Assembly (NCBI GenBank): GCA_028829895.1
Contig: CM054180.1
Location: 117,340,973 to 117,404,972 of the forward strand
Direction of reading: 5' to 3'
Length of the DNA: 64,000 nt
From: Sinotaia quadrata
Taxonomy: Eukaryota > Mollusca > Gastropoda > Architaenioglossa > Viviparidae
The position numbers and the translations under genes are program-made. Under the pieces are notes generated by a model, which did no database searches, had not been told where the DNA came from, and was given only the letters and a program-made list of their open reading frames with translations. This document shows positions 1-12,640 of the stretch, one piece after another (position 1 is the first letter of the stretch; each line of letters opens with the position of its first letter).

Positions 1-754
1 AGAAAGTATTTATAGTATCAGAAGTCATCAATATGAACACTCGTGATTATATACTAACCAGCTACCTGTTTTCTTTATTTCTTGCTGAGGATTTTTTGTG
101 GTTTTTCTTTACCGTCGTATTTTTATTCACCCGTTGATGATTTGGCCCGTTTGATGAGTTTAGATTACCAGTTTGGTTGCTTTTGTTGATATTTTTTTAG
201 TTCAAAAACAAACCATTCAAGGATCTTATTTACTCGAGTGGACATTCGTTTAATATTTCTATTTTTTGTTTGTTTGTTTAAACCTAATTAATATTGATGT
301 TATTGTCAGTAGCTATTTGTTACTTTGGTACTTTTTATTTATCCATAAATAAGTTTTTGTTTGCACATTTATATTTTTATTTTCTAGTATGATCTTTGTA
401 GTAAACTATCTTTCCTCTTGTGGATAACGCATTTAATATCACTCATTCAGTGTAATATTTGAGGATATTCCTTTGACCTGTTGGATATGTTAACCTACTT
501 AATATTCCTATTAACTTATTTGACGTCTACATATTGTATGTGTGTATGTAGAAAGCTTTCATGCCCTGCGTTGTTTCTTCATTGCATATTCAAATTGAAA
601 TTTCCGACGAGTAATGCACTCGATAAAATCGTCGAGAGAGGGAGACATTGTGCCATTTTGTCGAACGGTTAAATTAACATAACTTACGAGTTCTATCAGC
701 TCCAGAAGAATAACGCAAAAATAGAATTAATTCATAGATACAAGTGCCAGTCTT
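1..754. other. AT-rich non-coding stretch
   Basis: No recognisable gene, RNA or mobile element. The longest open frame is about 60 codons, is rich in hydrophobic residues and has no family resemblance. Confidence 0.6.
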
Positions 755-1100
755 CAATCGCCCAACAAGCCAGTCATCAATTTGTACACTCGCCCAACAA
801 GCAGGATAATTTCTATTTATACACACTCGCCCAACAAGCAGGATAACTTCTATTTATACACACTCGCCCAACAAGCAGGATAACTTCTATTTATACACAC
901 TCGCCCAACAAGCAGGGTAACTTCTATTTATACACCCTCGCCCAACAAGCAGGATAATTTCTATTTATACACACTCGCCCAACAAGCAGGATAGTAGTCA
1001 TTAATATATGCACCCTTCCAACAAGCAGGGTAGTCATTAACTTGTACAATCGCCCCCGACACACTGGATAGTCATTAATCTGCAATCACCCAACAAGCCA
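755..1100. repeat. 37-bp minisatellite
   Basis: A unit containing CGCCCAACAAGCAGGATAA followed by a TTCTATTTATACACACT stretch repeats head to tail. Successive units start 37 bp apart, for example at 791 and 828. The middle copies are almost identical, while copies at both edges (around 757 and after 1000) are diverged and shorter. Confidence 0.9.
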
Positions 1101-1792
1101 AGTAGTCAGTTGTTACCACGCGGCCATTGTGACTGAATGTGCAATGGAGCGATCCTTACAATAATTGGCAATAATCCCTAGACGCATTACTTCTAACTTA
1201 GACTTCAAGACTTCATAGCGGCTTAGCTCTTCACACGATCAGTTAATGGGTTTCATCAGAATATTTCACCGGCGTCTGCTTAAAGCGACCCTCGATTGGT
1301 TTCAAATGACGCCAGGTGACGTCAGAAAACAGCATCATGCATCAGTGAAGTACAAGCGTACAGCGAAGGATGTGGACGAGTTAAGACTGTTCACAGCAGC
1401 ACACTCGCAAGTTCGAGACGAGCTCTTTCCAATGAACGTGAGACTAAGTTACTAAGGGCTGTTGTCGGTGACGTAGTTGTCTATCGTCCGCTTTCAACGT
1501 TCGTTGATTTGCGCAGTCTGAGCTGTGAGTGAATCGGTGTGAAGTGTGTGTAAGACCGTAATGAGATGATCGACTTATTTTTTCCTGGAAGATTGCTTTC
1601 TTTAACACACAAGTCAGAAGAATATAGTGAGAAGAAAGTGTGTATGTGTGCGTGTGAGTGCTGGAGATTGGAGTTAGGTGAATAGAACCAAGAATATAAA
1701 ACCAGAGGAACGCAAGGGGTTGGAAGTCAGAGGGTGGTGGTGAGGATATTAGAGTCTTAAACTAACCTACCAAACGGATACGTGGAGAGGAG

Positions 1793-1825
<33 letters not shown>

Positions 1826-2773
1826 AGTGCAATAGAAAAATGTAAATGGAATTCGACAGAGAAATATTTCAACCAATTGTTAATAATTAGAAATATTTAG
1901 AAATGAAATAACATTCTGGCGGGAAATTAAGAACGAAGTCGGAATATATCGGCTCTGCAGTTGTCTTAGTAAGCCTAGATACACTTTGTCTCAATATGCC
2001 AAGACGTACATTCTGTCTCAATACGCCTATATATACATTATGTCTTAGTACAACAGAAGACTTTCTTTTCATAATATCATAAATAACATATATAATGCAT
2101 ATGCGATTTAATAACCTATTCATTTACAAATCGACCACACAGACATACACATACTCAGAGATACATATACATCATGCACCACACACACAGACACACCGAT
2201 TGCAAACAGCAACAACTTAACATATTTTTTATAAAAAAAGAATGATTCTTTTTTTAACAACAATCAATCATAATTTTAATCTAGTTCTAGTTTCTCTTTG
2301 ATTTTGGTCTATGTTGATTTTTTTCCCATCAGGCAGCTGAATAATCTGCTGAAAAATGGTACCGTCGATGCAGATGAAAGGGTTTCTCGATGCCACCTCT
2401 GCTCTTCAACGAAGGTCGAGTAGTCGGTACCATAATTCCAAGACTCAACGTAAAATGTATAAATTAGCATTCTTATTTTATTTCTCTTCCGCAGAATCTC
2501 GTGTGAAGTAATCGCTTTTTAACAATGCCACAGCGAGGTCCGTGGTTAGAATTGCATGTGAAAGATGGAAATGGCCGACCGCACCAAACTTAATAATGTA
2601 CAGGTCGGTGTCCCTTGGTTTAAGTAATTCTGACCATCGATTAATTCGGGGGTGGGTTGGGGAATAGGAAACTGGTCACCAGCGATGGTCCCTCGCGCAA
2701 ACAGTGTATACATCTTAAGCAAGCAGCATTTCTTTCAGGTCGCGCCATATTCGGTCTTGCGAAATTATCAGAT
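1101..2773. other. Non-coding stretch with a short GT tract
   Basis: No gene could be supported. A short (GT)n tract lies at about 1794-1819. A 69-codon open frame at 1246-1455 has mixed composition but no motif, no splice context and no family that I recognise. Confidence 0.5.
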
Positions 2774-3134
2774 GTCACATACACATACACACATAAACAT
2801 ACACATACACACATAAACATACAACCACGCACATAAACATACAACTACGCACATAATCATACACATGCACACATAAACATACACATACACACATAAACAT
2901 ACAAATACGCACATAAACATACACATACACACATAAACATACAAATACGCACATAAACATACACATATACACATAAACCTACACATACGCACATAAACAC
3001 ACACATACATAAATATACACATACACACATAAATATACACATACACACATAAATATACACATACACACATAAACATACAAATACGCACATAAACATTCAC
3101 ATACACACATAAACATACACATACGCACATAAAC
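2774..3134. repeat. CATA-type satellite, left block (about 20-bp unit)
   Basis: The unit CACATAAACATACACATACG and close variants repeats in tandem. The open frames seen on the minus strand here (Met/Cys/Val/Tyr-rich) are translations of this repeat and not genes. The same satellite resumes at 3723, after the inserted element. Confidence 0.9.
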
Positions 3135-3722
3135 GGTGACCCGTCAAATGCGCGAACGACAATTGCACGCCGACAAAACCGCGATGGACAAAAAGCGCGC
3201 CGACATAATCGCGTTCTTTGAAATCGACAAATTCGCTCCGACAAATGCGCGTCGACAAAATCGCGATAAACATCGCCAAGTAAAGAATGGCATGTTAAGT
3301 TTGAATAGCTGCATTCGACACGGTCCAGGAAGTGTTATGTATGTTCGCTCTATTACGTAATTTTGTCTTTGTGTAAACTGTAAAGATTATTTGCACGTAG
3401 TATCTCATAATAGTGATCTATTAAATAAAATTATTAAGATTTGATGCATACTTCATTCTTTTCATTACCTTTGTGTAAGGATTATTTGCACGTAGTATCT
3501 CTTAATATTGATCTTTAAATAAAATTATTAAGATTTGATATATGCTTCATTATTTTCGTTGCCTTTGTGTAAAGATTATTTGTACGCAGTATCTCTTAAC
3601 ATTGCGTTGTGTATCGTAATATTGATATCTACGTATGTTATTATTACATTCTTGTGCGATTTAACATGTATCATTGCGATTTTGTCGGCGCGCAATGGTC
3701 GTTCGCGCATTTGTCGGTGAAC
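3135..3722. mobile_element. About 590-bp element with terminal inverted repeats, inserted in a satellite
   Basis: The two ends are inverted copies of each other over roughly 50 bp: the left end carries CAAATGCGCGAACGAC and GCCGACAAAA, and the right end carries GTCGTTCGCGCATTTG and TTTTGTCGGC. The same-orientation CATA satellite lies on both sides, so the element interrupts one array. A flanking direct repeat cannot be assigned because the target is itself repetitive (CACATAAAC occurs at both edges). GACAAAA-CGCG motifs recur several times between 3165 and 3270. No transposase is encoded, so this is a non-autonomous (MITE-like) element of unknown superfamily. Confidence 0.7.
3367..3605. repeat. 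Internal tandem repeat, about 95-105 bp, three copies
   Basis: The block TTTGTGTAA...GATTATTTGCACGTAGTATC followed by an AT-rich tail with AAATAAAATTATTAAGATT occurs three times, starting near 3367, 3470 and 3565. The third copy is partial. It lies inside the inverted-repeat element. Confidence 0.8.
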
Positions 3723-3930
3723 CCACATAAACATACACATACGCACATAAACATACAAATACGCACATAAACATACACATACACACACAAACATACACAT
3801 ACGCACATAAACATACACATACGCACATAAACATACACATACACACACAAACATACACATACGCACATAAACATACACATACGCACATAAACATACACAT
3901 ACACACATAAACATACACATACGCTGAAAA
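3723..3930. repeat. CATA-type satellite, right block
   Basis: Continuation of the satellite at 2774-3134, in the same orientation with the same about 20-bp unit. It ends near 3928, where the sequence becomes unique. Confidence 0.9.
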
Positions 3931-4189
3931 CATATACACGTTTATCGTTTGCAGTTTGGCTCAAAGTGATTTCATTTAACTTCGTATGCTGAATTTAGCT
4001 GAATTCCAGCTCTTGAACAGAAACTTTCGTTTTCGGATAACCATTATTTTGCAACGTAATCCTTTAGTTAAATATTGGTTAATTAGCTAAAGTGAACAAA
4101 CTTTCTAGGTAATTCGCAATCTTACTGAGCAAAATAGGACTTTCAACCCAACGACACTAAAATACATTCTCAAGGATACACACATCGTA
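3931..4189. other. Non-coding stretch
   Basis: Unique AT-rich sequence with no feature recognised. Confidence 0.5.
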
Positions 4190-4282
4190 CTAGATAGATA
4201 TTTAGATAGATAGATAGATACATAGATAGATAGATGGATGGATGGATGGATGGATAGATAGATAGATAGATAGATAGATAGG
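4190..4282. repeat. GATA/GATG tetranucleotide microsatellite
   Basis: (TAGA)n runs with an internal (TGGA)n block. Confidence 0.9.
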
Positions 4283-4414
4283 TGTATATTACATATGTGT
4301 GTCTATATATACAACTATATTGGTTCGTAAATGATTCTGTGTATGCGTTTGTTCGCGAGTATAAGTATGAGCCACGCCTTGAAACATTTCTGGCAGACTC
4401 GTTAGTCTTTGATG

Positions 4415-4650
4415 AAATTATGACACTCTCCTGTGTGTCTGTGGGTAAAATTATGACACGTTCCTGTGTGTCTGTGGGTAAAATTATGACACGTTCCTGT
4501 GTGTCTGTGGGTAAAATTATGACACGTTCCTGTATGTCTGTGGGTAAAATTATGACACGTTCCTGTATGTCTGTGGGTAAAATTATGACACGTTCCTGTA
4601 AGTCTGTGGGTAAAATTATGACACGTTCCTGTGTGTCTGTGGGTAAAATT
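4415..4650. repeat. 33-bp minisatellite, seven copies
   Basis: The unit TTATGACACGTTCCTGTGTG plus CTGTGGGTAAAA repeats exactly every 33 bp. Because 33 is divisible by three, the array is open on both strands and yields perfect 11-residue peptide repeats. I treat these as repeat translations and not as genes. Confidence 0.9.
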
Positions 4651-5104
4651 ATCCGAACTTGGATTCACACCAGCAAACTCTTTAAAACACGTGGCTTGCA
4701 ATCCTGCACTTCCAAGAGCTGAAGGTGGTTTACGAGACATGACCGTGAGCACTTCGTGAGCAAATAATTGATTAAAAGAGTGAGCATACAGAGACTAGGA
4801 GAGAGACGACAATAAAAAGTTGAACGCATAGAGGTGGGAGTGGAAGAGAAAGAAAAGGGTGGAAAGAATGGGACTCTGGCAGCAGCCTGAAGGCAACAAA
4901 GGTAACCATATTTATTTTTGTCATCCCATTCGCCTCAGGCTTGGTTGCGATTATGTCAAAAATAAGGAGCTATTTAAAGCTCACTGGTTCTATAGCTGTA
5001 TGATGCAAATAGAAAAATATTGTAAGATCTTTAGTAGGTAAGGAGCGAGGACAGACTATTTTTTTTACATCAAAAGGAACAAATGTCTATAAGCATTAAT
5101 GCCT
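4651..5104. other. Non-coding stretch
   Basis: Purine-rich around 4780-4870. No gene recognised. Confidence 0.5.
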
Positions 5105-5572
5105 ATAGTCGAATTATTATCACCACTACATCGGCAACTACTATATTTTACTACTACTACCATAACCATTTAGTACTAATACTACCATCATCTACTACTA
5201 CACACCACCACCACCATTTTTACTACTACTACTATCACAACCACTAGAACCACCGCCATCTACTACTACTACTACTACACACGACCACCATCTACATTTT
5301 TACTACCACCACCACCATCACCCTCTACTGCTACTACTATGGACACCACCACCATCACAATCTACTACTACTGCTACAACAATCAACACCATTTACTATC
5401 TAATACTACTATTTCTACCACCAAAACACTACTACCACTCACACCAACGCCAACACTATCTACATTCCTACTACTACTACTACCATTCACACCCTCTACT
5501 ACTACTATCATCACCATCTTCTACTACTTCCGCCACATCCATTATTATTATTATTATTATTACAACTACTTA
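5105..5572. repeat. Cryptic trinucleotide tract (CTA/CAC)
   Basis: Long, imperfect mixture of CTA, CAC, CCA and ATC triplets, ending in a short (ATT)n run at about 5540-5561. It is simple sequence with no coding signature. Confidence 0.8.
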
Positions 5573-6050
5573 CAGAGAAAGAAGAAACTGCTGGAACTTT
5601 TCTAAAGGAAAGATAACTCGTTGGGTGACAGAAAGGAGACATGAAATGAAGCCTAAGAAAATTGGCAGGTGAAGCATAAAAATTGTTCGTACTATATATC
5701 TTGCTAGCACCAGATAAGAATGGTCTGCAGTTTTCAGCGAGAAGCCGGTTCGCAAAAAAAAACAAAAAAAAAACCCAAAACAACAACAACAGAAAACAAA
5801 TAACAACGTAAACATAAAGAAAAAATGGTCTGCTAGACCCATGACAAAAGCCACTTGACATCTATCACAGACATGTCACTAGCGTGCCAATAAGAGGAGG
5901 CGAGGTATGCTGAAGAACGGTTGCGGAATTTGTGCCAAAGAGTAAAGACTCAAAGTAGATTATCGAGCACTCTTTCCAAATAGCAGCAGGATTCTGGACT
6001 GAGACTAGAATGACGACAGGTTACGAACACAAGCTAGATTAGTAGTAAGG
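5573..6050. other. Non-coding stretch with an A-rich patch
   Basis: An A-rich patch lies at about 5754-5790. No gene recognised. Confidence 0.5.
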
Positions 6051-6051
6051 C

Positions 6052-6410
6052 TTTTGTTTGACGTCATGAACATGCTTTTTTGACGTCGTGTTCCTACTTT
6101 TTGTTTGACGTCATGTTCATGCTTTTTGTTTGACGTCATGTTCTTGCATTTTGTTTGACGTCATGTTCATACTTTTTGTTTGACGTCATGTTCATGCTTT
6201 TTTGTTTGACGTCATGTTCATGCTTTTTGTTTGACTTCATGTTCTTGCATTTTGTTTGACGTCATGTTCATACTTTTTGTTTGACGTCATGTTCATGCTT
6301 TTTTGTTTGACGTCATGTTCTTGCATGTTGTTTGACGTCATGTTCTTGCATTTTGTTTGACGTCATGTTCATACTTTTTGTTTGACATCATGTTTATGCT
6401 TTCTGCTTGA
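6052..6410. repeat. 25-26-bp minisatellite carrying CRE palindromes
   Basis: About 14 units of TTTGACGTCATGTTCATGC plus a T-rich spacer. About 11 units keep a perfect TGACGTCA palindrome, the consensus cAMP-response element bound by CREB/ATF bZIP proteins. Variants with TGACGTCG, TGACTTCA and TGACATCA mark decayed units. The spacers (CATGC, CTTGC, CATAC) recur in a similar order, which suggests a higher-order repeat of about 100 bp. Whether any site is used is unknown. Confidence 0.9.
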
Positions 6411-6479
6411 TTGTCATTAAGAGCATTCATTCCAGAAATGATCCAGTAAAAATCCCATTTTTGTCGTTAGTTTACCTAA

Positions 6480-6700
6480 CTTGACCCTTGATTCTGACTT
6501 CATTTAAAGGATATTTGATAAATTAAATATGCGCCCTCCTTTTCTGACTTTAGTTAAAGGGCGTTTAATAATGCAGTCTATGCATGTTCCTGAGTTTAGC
6601 GTTTGATAATTTATCAATCTGCGTCTTTGTTCTCGGCTTTAGTTAAGGGGCGCTTGACAACTTAGTCTGCGCCCTCGTTCATGACTTTAAGGGCCTGGTT
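6480..6700. repeat. Degenerate about 60-bp tandem repeat
   Basis: Four diverged copies share a TCTGACTTTAGTTAAAGGGCG core and a TCTGCGCCCTCGTTC-like segment. Confidence 0.6.
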
Positions 6701-6848
6701 ATTTTTTTTCAAACATGGCGTCAAACTGGCTTAGGTATAAAGCCACAAAAGACTGACCGAGTAACTTGCCTTTCGCTCCCATCCATCCCATCAAGCACCT
6801 CGACTGTTGTGCAGCATGCCTCCGATTCTCAATCTGCCATGCGTTAAC

Positions 6849-6851
6849 ACA

Positions 6852-6898
<47 letters not shown>
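6849..6898. repeat. CA microsatellite
   Basis: Nearly perfect (CA)n, followed by C- and A-rich simple sequence to about 6970. Confidence 0.95.
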
Positions 6899-6900
<2 letters not shown>

Positions 6901-6970
6901 CCATCCACAACCCCCCCCCAAAAAATAAATAAATAAATAAGAAACAAATAAAATAAATAAATAAAATAAT

Positions 6971-8172
6971 GTTGCATTGATACATTCACATTCTTCCCGC
7001 CCCACAAAACCAAAACTAATAAAAAGCAAAATAAATAAACTCCAAATGAACTGTAGCAGCGCACATCAGTGTGAACTTTTGTATTGATTTCTTGTGGCAT
7101 TCGAATTTATTTTCTTTTTAGCAACTCTAAGCGCGTGCACGTACACACATGCGCGCGCGCTCACACACACGAACACAAATAATAATAAATAAATATTTTT
7201 TTTTTAAAACTCCTTCGTATAGAGTCAGCAGCTCTGCGACGGCGGGAAAAGCCAGAGGATTTATCCATGCATAATACATGACCCGCCTGTTCCAGACCGT
7301 GTTCTGCATTCTCTGGAACTATGTAACATGCTCGGAGATCATTCTACAGGCAAGAAGAAGGAAAGAGAGAGCAGGAAGAGGCAAAACTTTAACCCCCTTA
7401 TGTGATGTGTCTGTTTTCGTTAAAGTACTTGCGTGTGCAAGAGTAAAGCGGATGTCAAATAGCTTTTGTTGTGACAGATCGCTTTTCTTGTGTCCCTTCC
7501 ATCGCCATTGACGTACAATTTAAATATTCGAAATTAACGACTAGCGACGAAGCTTGTCGTCCAGTGCAAAGAAAAAAAAAAGAGGGGGGAAACACCCCCA
7601 CCCCCACCACCACATACCCCAGTACGTTTCACGCAACTATCAGAATTAATTTCAGATATGACCTACCTATGGATTTTGCAAGTCACTGAATACTCCATTA
7701 AGAAAGGGGCTTTGTTGCGATTTTGAGTGTAGTTTTCCTTTCTGCATTGGGGAAAGAAGTGCTTATCACCATGAACCCGTGTCTGGTTGACCCAGTGAAA
7801 GTACAGTGTATGGCATTAGGGTTTTTTTTTATTTTAAGGACATTATTTTGACCATTCATTCCCAGCGCGCCTTGTAAAAACTTATGATTGCCACGATTGT
7901 GACCTACATCTAACTTTTAATTACCAGCCTTGCAAAGCAGTGCACCTGTAATGACTACAGATGTAAGCTATAGACATATCTTCTGAGCGAAAGACACCGT
8001 TGCTTTATTTTTAAAAAAAAATGTTCTAATATATCGCTTACAATCTAAATTAAAGGCCACTGAGTGATTAACACAAAACAAAAGGTGAGAAGGTGCCTCC
8101 CTCCCCCACCCCACCCAAGCAGGTCCTAAGGACATATAACAAGAACGTTTCATCATACACGTATTTGAAAGG
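6971..8172. other. Non-coding stretch
   Basis: Short CA/GC alternating patch near 7140-7175 and a purine/C-rich patch near 7570-7620. No gene recognised. Open frames here are under 80 codons and have no recognisable motif. Confidence 0.5.
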
Positions 8173-8173
8173 C

Positions 8174-8438
8174 CGGATTGGGTAGTTGGGAGCAGCGACG
8201 GATGGATTGGGAAAAGCGACAGATAGATTGGGAGAAGCGACGGATGGATTGGGAGAAGCGACAGATGGAATGGGAGAAGTGACAGATGGAATGGGAGAAG
8301 TGACAGTTGGAATGGGAGAAGTGACAGATGGAATGGGAGAAGTGACAGATGGAATGGGAGAAGTGACAGATAGATTGGGAGAAGTTACAGATGGATTGGG
8401 AGAAGCGACAGATGGATTGGGGGAAGCGACGGATGGAC
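8174..8438. repeat. 21-bp minisatellite, about 12 copies
   Basis: The unit GGGAGAAGTGACAGATGGAA repeats every 21 bp. The period is seven codons, so several frames stay open on both strands and give heptapeptide repeats. There is no independent sign of translation. Confidence 0.9.
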
Positions 8439-10110
8439 AGATGTACATGTACAGAAGAACAGCTTGTTGACTTTTTTACATTGGGCTTTTTGCTGACTAG
8501 AGACAAAAGGTGATCTGATTTGTGACGTTAATTTCATAAGATCTGTCATTGCAGAGAGAAAGGGTCTATGATGTCAGCCATATGACTAATCCCCACGTCA
8601 TACATACTTCGTCCCTTTTCTGTCAGAATGTAACGTTTACACCATCTGATCAATAGTACTTTGTGTCAGGAGAGATGCCTTTTGAAAACACGTGATGTCA
8701 TCGTCTCGGCTTAAAGTGCGGGACTAGGATAATATCCCCACATCTCTAAAAATAAGTAAAACATATCTCTGTAACAGTTCTCTTTGCCAAGAATTACACC
8801 CACCATCGTTTACCTCCCTTCTATTCCTTCCTTTATGACTAAGGTGTTTGTTCCTCTTCTGCCTCTTATAATCTTCCCTGATGTTATTATGATCTCGACA
8901 ACGCATTATTTTCTCTTTCACTTTTTGTGCCCGACAGGACCAAACTACGTAGCGTGAAGTGATTCACTTTCCATCGGTAATAACTCAAACAGACACATAC
9001 GTCATTCAAGGGCATTCTAATCACTGCCCCGATCCCCATCGCAAACATTTAACTCCATCATTCTCAACTTTCTTCTTCTGGCTTAATTGTAAGAATGATA
9101 ATATTATGAGAAACCATATCCCCCACAGAACCCCCTCCTTCCTGGAAAAGTATGGTGTTTGATTTGTAAGTGGAAATAATATTCACGTAAAGTGTCGACG
9201 CACATCTTAAGCACATCAGGATGTAAATGATTGTGTATCGTCATATCAATAAACAGGTTTATTTTTAAATTTCAGGACATTTTAAATGAAAATATGCCGA
9301 ATACACTTATTATTTACTAAATTTAATTCATTCGGCTTAAAAAAAATATTAATGAATTTTATCCCGTATCTTCAACACTGGATCAGTAAAGAAAAGTTCA
9401 TTTCTTTCTTCCTTCCTTTTTCCCATTGGTTTCTTGCAACTCGATTCTTTCACCCACTTCCTTCCTTCGTTCATTCTTTCTCACTTCCTTTCAAGCTCTT
9501 TAATGCTAAAATTATTTGTTTGCATTCTATACATGTGTTTGCTTTTCTGAAAGTAAAATACAACAAAGATATGGATAAGTTAACTGGAGTATGTGTGTAC
9601 GTGCGTATGTGTATGCATGCGTATGTGTGTATGTGTGTACGTGTGTATGTGTGTGTGTGTGTACATGTATGAGAGGGGAAGGAGATTAGGTGGAAAGAAA
9701 GCATAAGAGCAAAAAATCAACAAACCTAAAGCACACGAGATAAAATCAATACAGTCTGGCTAATTTCACACAAACGCTAGTACACTTTTGAAAGAGACAG
9801 GACTCAATGCAATAAGAACAAGTGCCGGACCTCCAGGCAGTGCAGAACAATTATCCTGGGTGATTTACGAATATACACCTCTGGACGACTCTGTAATTGA
9901 GGAACGGTTTGGACCACTCCCACCCCTAAGAAAACAAAATCGAACTTTTCATGGGCCCACAACTATGACCGCTTCGACGCCCACGCGTCAGGATTTTTCC
10001 TTCCCTCCCTCTGCGACCTTTGACTTGTGTTTGTCCCGATTCCAGAAGCGAAAACGAGATGAAGAAAGTCGATAGGTAATCCCATTGGGTCGTGCCATTA
10101 TAGAATCGAG
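8439..10110. other. Non-coding stretch with a GT-rich patch
   Basis: GT-rich simple sequence at about 9595-9665. No confident gene. A 95-codon open frame at 9788-10075 uses a TTG start and has mixed composition; see the rejected list. Confidence 0.5.
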
Positions 10111-10886
10111 GAACACTGGCAAACGCACAAATGCACAGAGGCACACCACATACATGCACTCTGACACATATATATACACACAGACACTCAAAATACATAC
10201 ACACTGACACGGTTACGGACATACACACCGACACAAGCATACATACACCATTGATATACCCACATACATTCACACTGAAAATGATAATACATACATTCAC
10301 ACTGACACACGATAATACATACACACTGACACACGCGTGCATACAGACACAAGCATGCATGCTACCTGGTACACAATTAGATATATATATATACACTAGT
10401 ACACATTTACATACACACACACTGGTAAACAATTGCATACATGCACACTGGTAGACGCATACATTAAAACTGACACACGCATACATACACAGAGGCACAC
10501 ACTTTCATGCATACACACACGCAAACATGCACACTGATACACGCACATTGTCACACGCTTAAATACATATAGGGCATACTCAAATACACATTGACACACT
10601 CATACATGCACACTGGGACTAGGAAACAAAAAAATATTCGCGTATATACACAAAGAAAACATGCAGAAAAGCAAATTTACCTGCACACCGGCTTGCAAAC
10701 ATTCATTATAGCTCATACACATGAACAAACACTATTCAGAAAGATATCTCACACAACCCCCCCCCACACACACACACACAGACACACACACACACACACA
10801 CACACGCACTAAGCACACAAAAATGCACACATACGATTATTACATTGGACAACAAGCTCACAAATATACAGAATCTCATTAAAGAC

Positions 10887-10940
<54 letters not shown>

Positions 10941-11050
10941 TCACCCACATCCGCTACCACCATATCAACACATTCATTCACGCACACAAACAAATACATA
11001 CATATACAAGCATATTCCCGTACCTAAACGCACACACAACATGCACACGT
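10111..11050. repeat. CA-rich cryptic repeat tract with TC and CA cores
   Basis: About 900 bp of irregular CATACACACTGACAC-like sequence. Embedded pure tracts are (CA)n at 10764-10806 and (TC)n at about 10891-10937. Confidence 0.8.
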
Positions 11051-11789
11051 ACACAAATTGCTAGTATATATCCACAGATTAAGAAAATGTCGTTTTTATG
11101 CCGTCGTAGCAATGAACAAAACTGTTTATGTTTGAACACAAAGAAATACGGTGATGTTTGATCGAGCGTGAAATGCCGAACAGCCGACGCACGCCACGAA
11201 AATAGTGTTGTCGCGTTCGAAAACAAACACCAAACAAACAACCGATTGATGCAAGAAAGAAGATCTGAAGCGCATGCTCAACATGTTAGTAGATACACGT
11301 ACACCAATACATATGAGTTATGAATGTGTGTGTGTGTGTGTTCTGTGTGTGTGTGTGTGTGCGTGCGTGCGTGTGTGTGTGTGTCTGCAAAGATAGGTGC
11401 CTTGATTGTCGTCTGGGAGCTCTGGCATTCCTCACTGAACTCTGTGACCATTCTACGAAGCGTCACGACTGGCAGGAGGCGTTACTATGGTACAGAGCCT
11501 CATCCGAACGCCAGCAAAAAAAAGATAAATGGTAAAAATAAAAATCGATAAGAACATATTGTGTACTGTCGGTCACTCAGACAATTCTCCAGAGGGAATA
11601 CGATCTACTTTTAACGGTGCAGTGCTTGAACTATGCTCCGATGCAAGTAAGGTTTCCCCACTCATCCCGTTTTCAATCGTTTCCCGAAAGGTCTGGGTAC
11701 AAAAGTTCCAACATGAGCTGATCTGTCCCATTCAGTCTCTCTGATAACAAATGTAATCATTGCGGGACATGGCGGCCATGTTGCTAATT
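11051..11789. other. Non-coding stretch with a GT tract
   Basis: An interrupted (GT)n tract lies at about 11323-11385. No gene recognised. Confidence 0.5.
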
Positions 11790-12640
11790 GTCGAAGGAAG
11801 ATCTGACATCAGAAACCGAGACCTCTGAATCCAATCTACTGACTCCAGAAACCGAGACCTCTGAATCTAATCTCTGAATCCAGAAACCGAGACCTCTGAA
11901 TCTAATCTACTGACACCAGAAACCGAGACCTCTGAATCTAATCTACTGACACCGAGACCTCTGAATCTAATCTACTGACACCGAGACCTCTGAATCTACC
12001 GACTCCAGAAAGAGAGCCCTCTGTATTTATTGATTTCAGAAACCGAGACCTCTGCAGCCATTGACTTCAGAAACAGGGACACACTAGTAACACTGACTCT
12101 GGAAACCGATATACATTAGTGATACTGACCTTGGAAACCCAAAACACGCTAGTAACCATAACCATAGAAACCAAGTTACACTAGTAACGCTGGCTTGGAA
12201 TCCAAAATCTCTTACATTACAATACATTGGAAACATATATACGCTAGTAACGCAGACTTGGAAATCGAGTTATTAGAACACTATTTTATTCGGGTTAATG
12301 TTAATCGGGTAATTCTATAGTTAATGAATTAAGACACAGGGTTACACTTTTGTAACTGTCAGGAGAAATCGAGTCATTCTGTAATCCATGACTTAGGAAA
12401 CCGACATCTATAATTATGACTGATGTTAGAAAGCGTTAATCTCTTATTAAATGACTTAGGAAACCGACTTCCAGAATTATGACATTTTGGAAAATAAAAA
12501 CGCCTTATAAAAAAATAGCCTAGAAAACCACATACGCAAATAAAACTGACTTCGGAAAATGATGATGTCTTACTAAATACTTAGAAAACCGGAACACACA
12601 ATTAAGGCTGACGTAAAAATGATAATATATTGTAATTAAT
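11790..12640. repeat. Tandem repeat grading from regular to degenerate
   Basis: Left part (11,800-12,000): repeated CAGAAACCGAGACCTCTGAA and CTAATCTACTGACACC blocks in units of roughly 24-46 bp. To the right, copies drift into loosely similar GACTTGGAAACCGA/ACTAGTAAC units, recognisable to about 12,640. Confidence 0.75.

Noticed and set aside
755..1100. CRISPR-like regular repeats
   Set aside because: Units are directly adjacent copies without unique spacers, and the window is eukaryotic; it is a minisatellite.
1246..1455. 69-codon open frame
   Set aside because: Short, no motif, no promoter or splice context; expected by chance at this window size.
2641..3939. Met/Cys/Val/Tyr-rich open frames on the minus strand
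   Set aside because: They are translations of the CATA-type satellite.
4282..4752. Open frames on both strands giving 11-residue peptide repeats
   Set aside because: The period of 33 bp is divisible by three, so a stop-free unit stays open on any strand; nothing else suggests translation. The same argument removes the frames at 8,068-8,506 (21 bp) and 61,298-61,602 (42 bp).
9788..10075. 95-codon open frame with mixed composition
   Set aside because: Starts with TTG, has no splice acceptor I trust, ends at a stop immediately before a weak GT, and matches no family I know.
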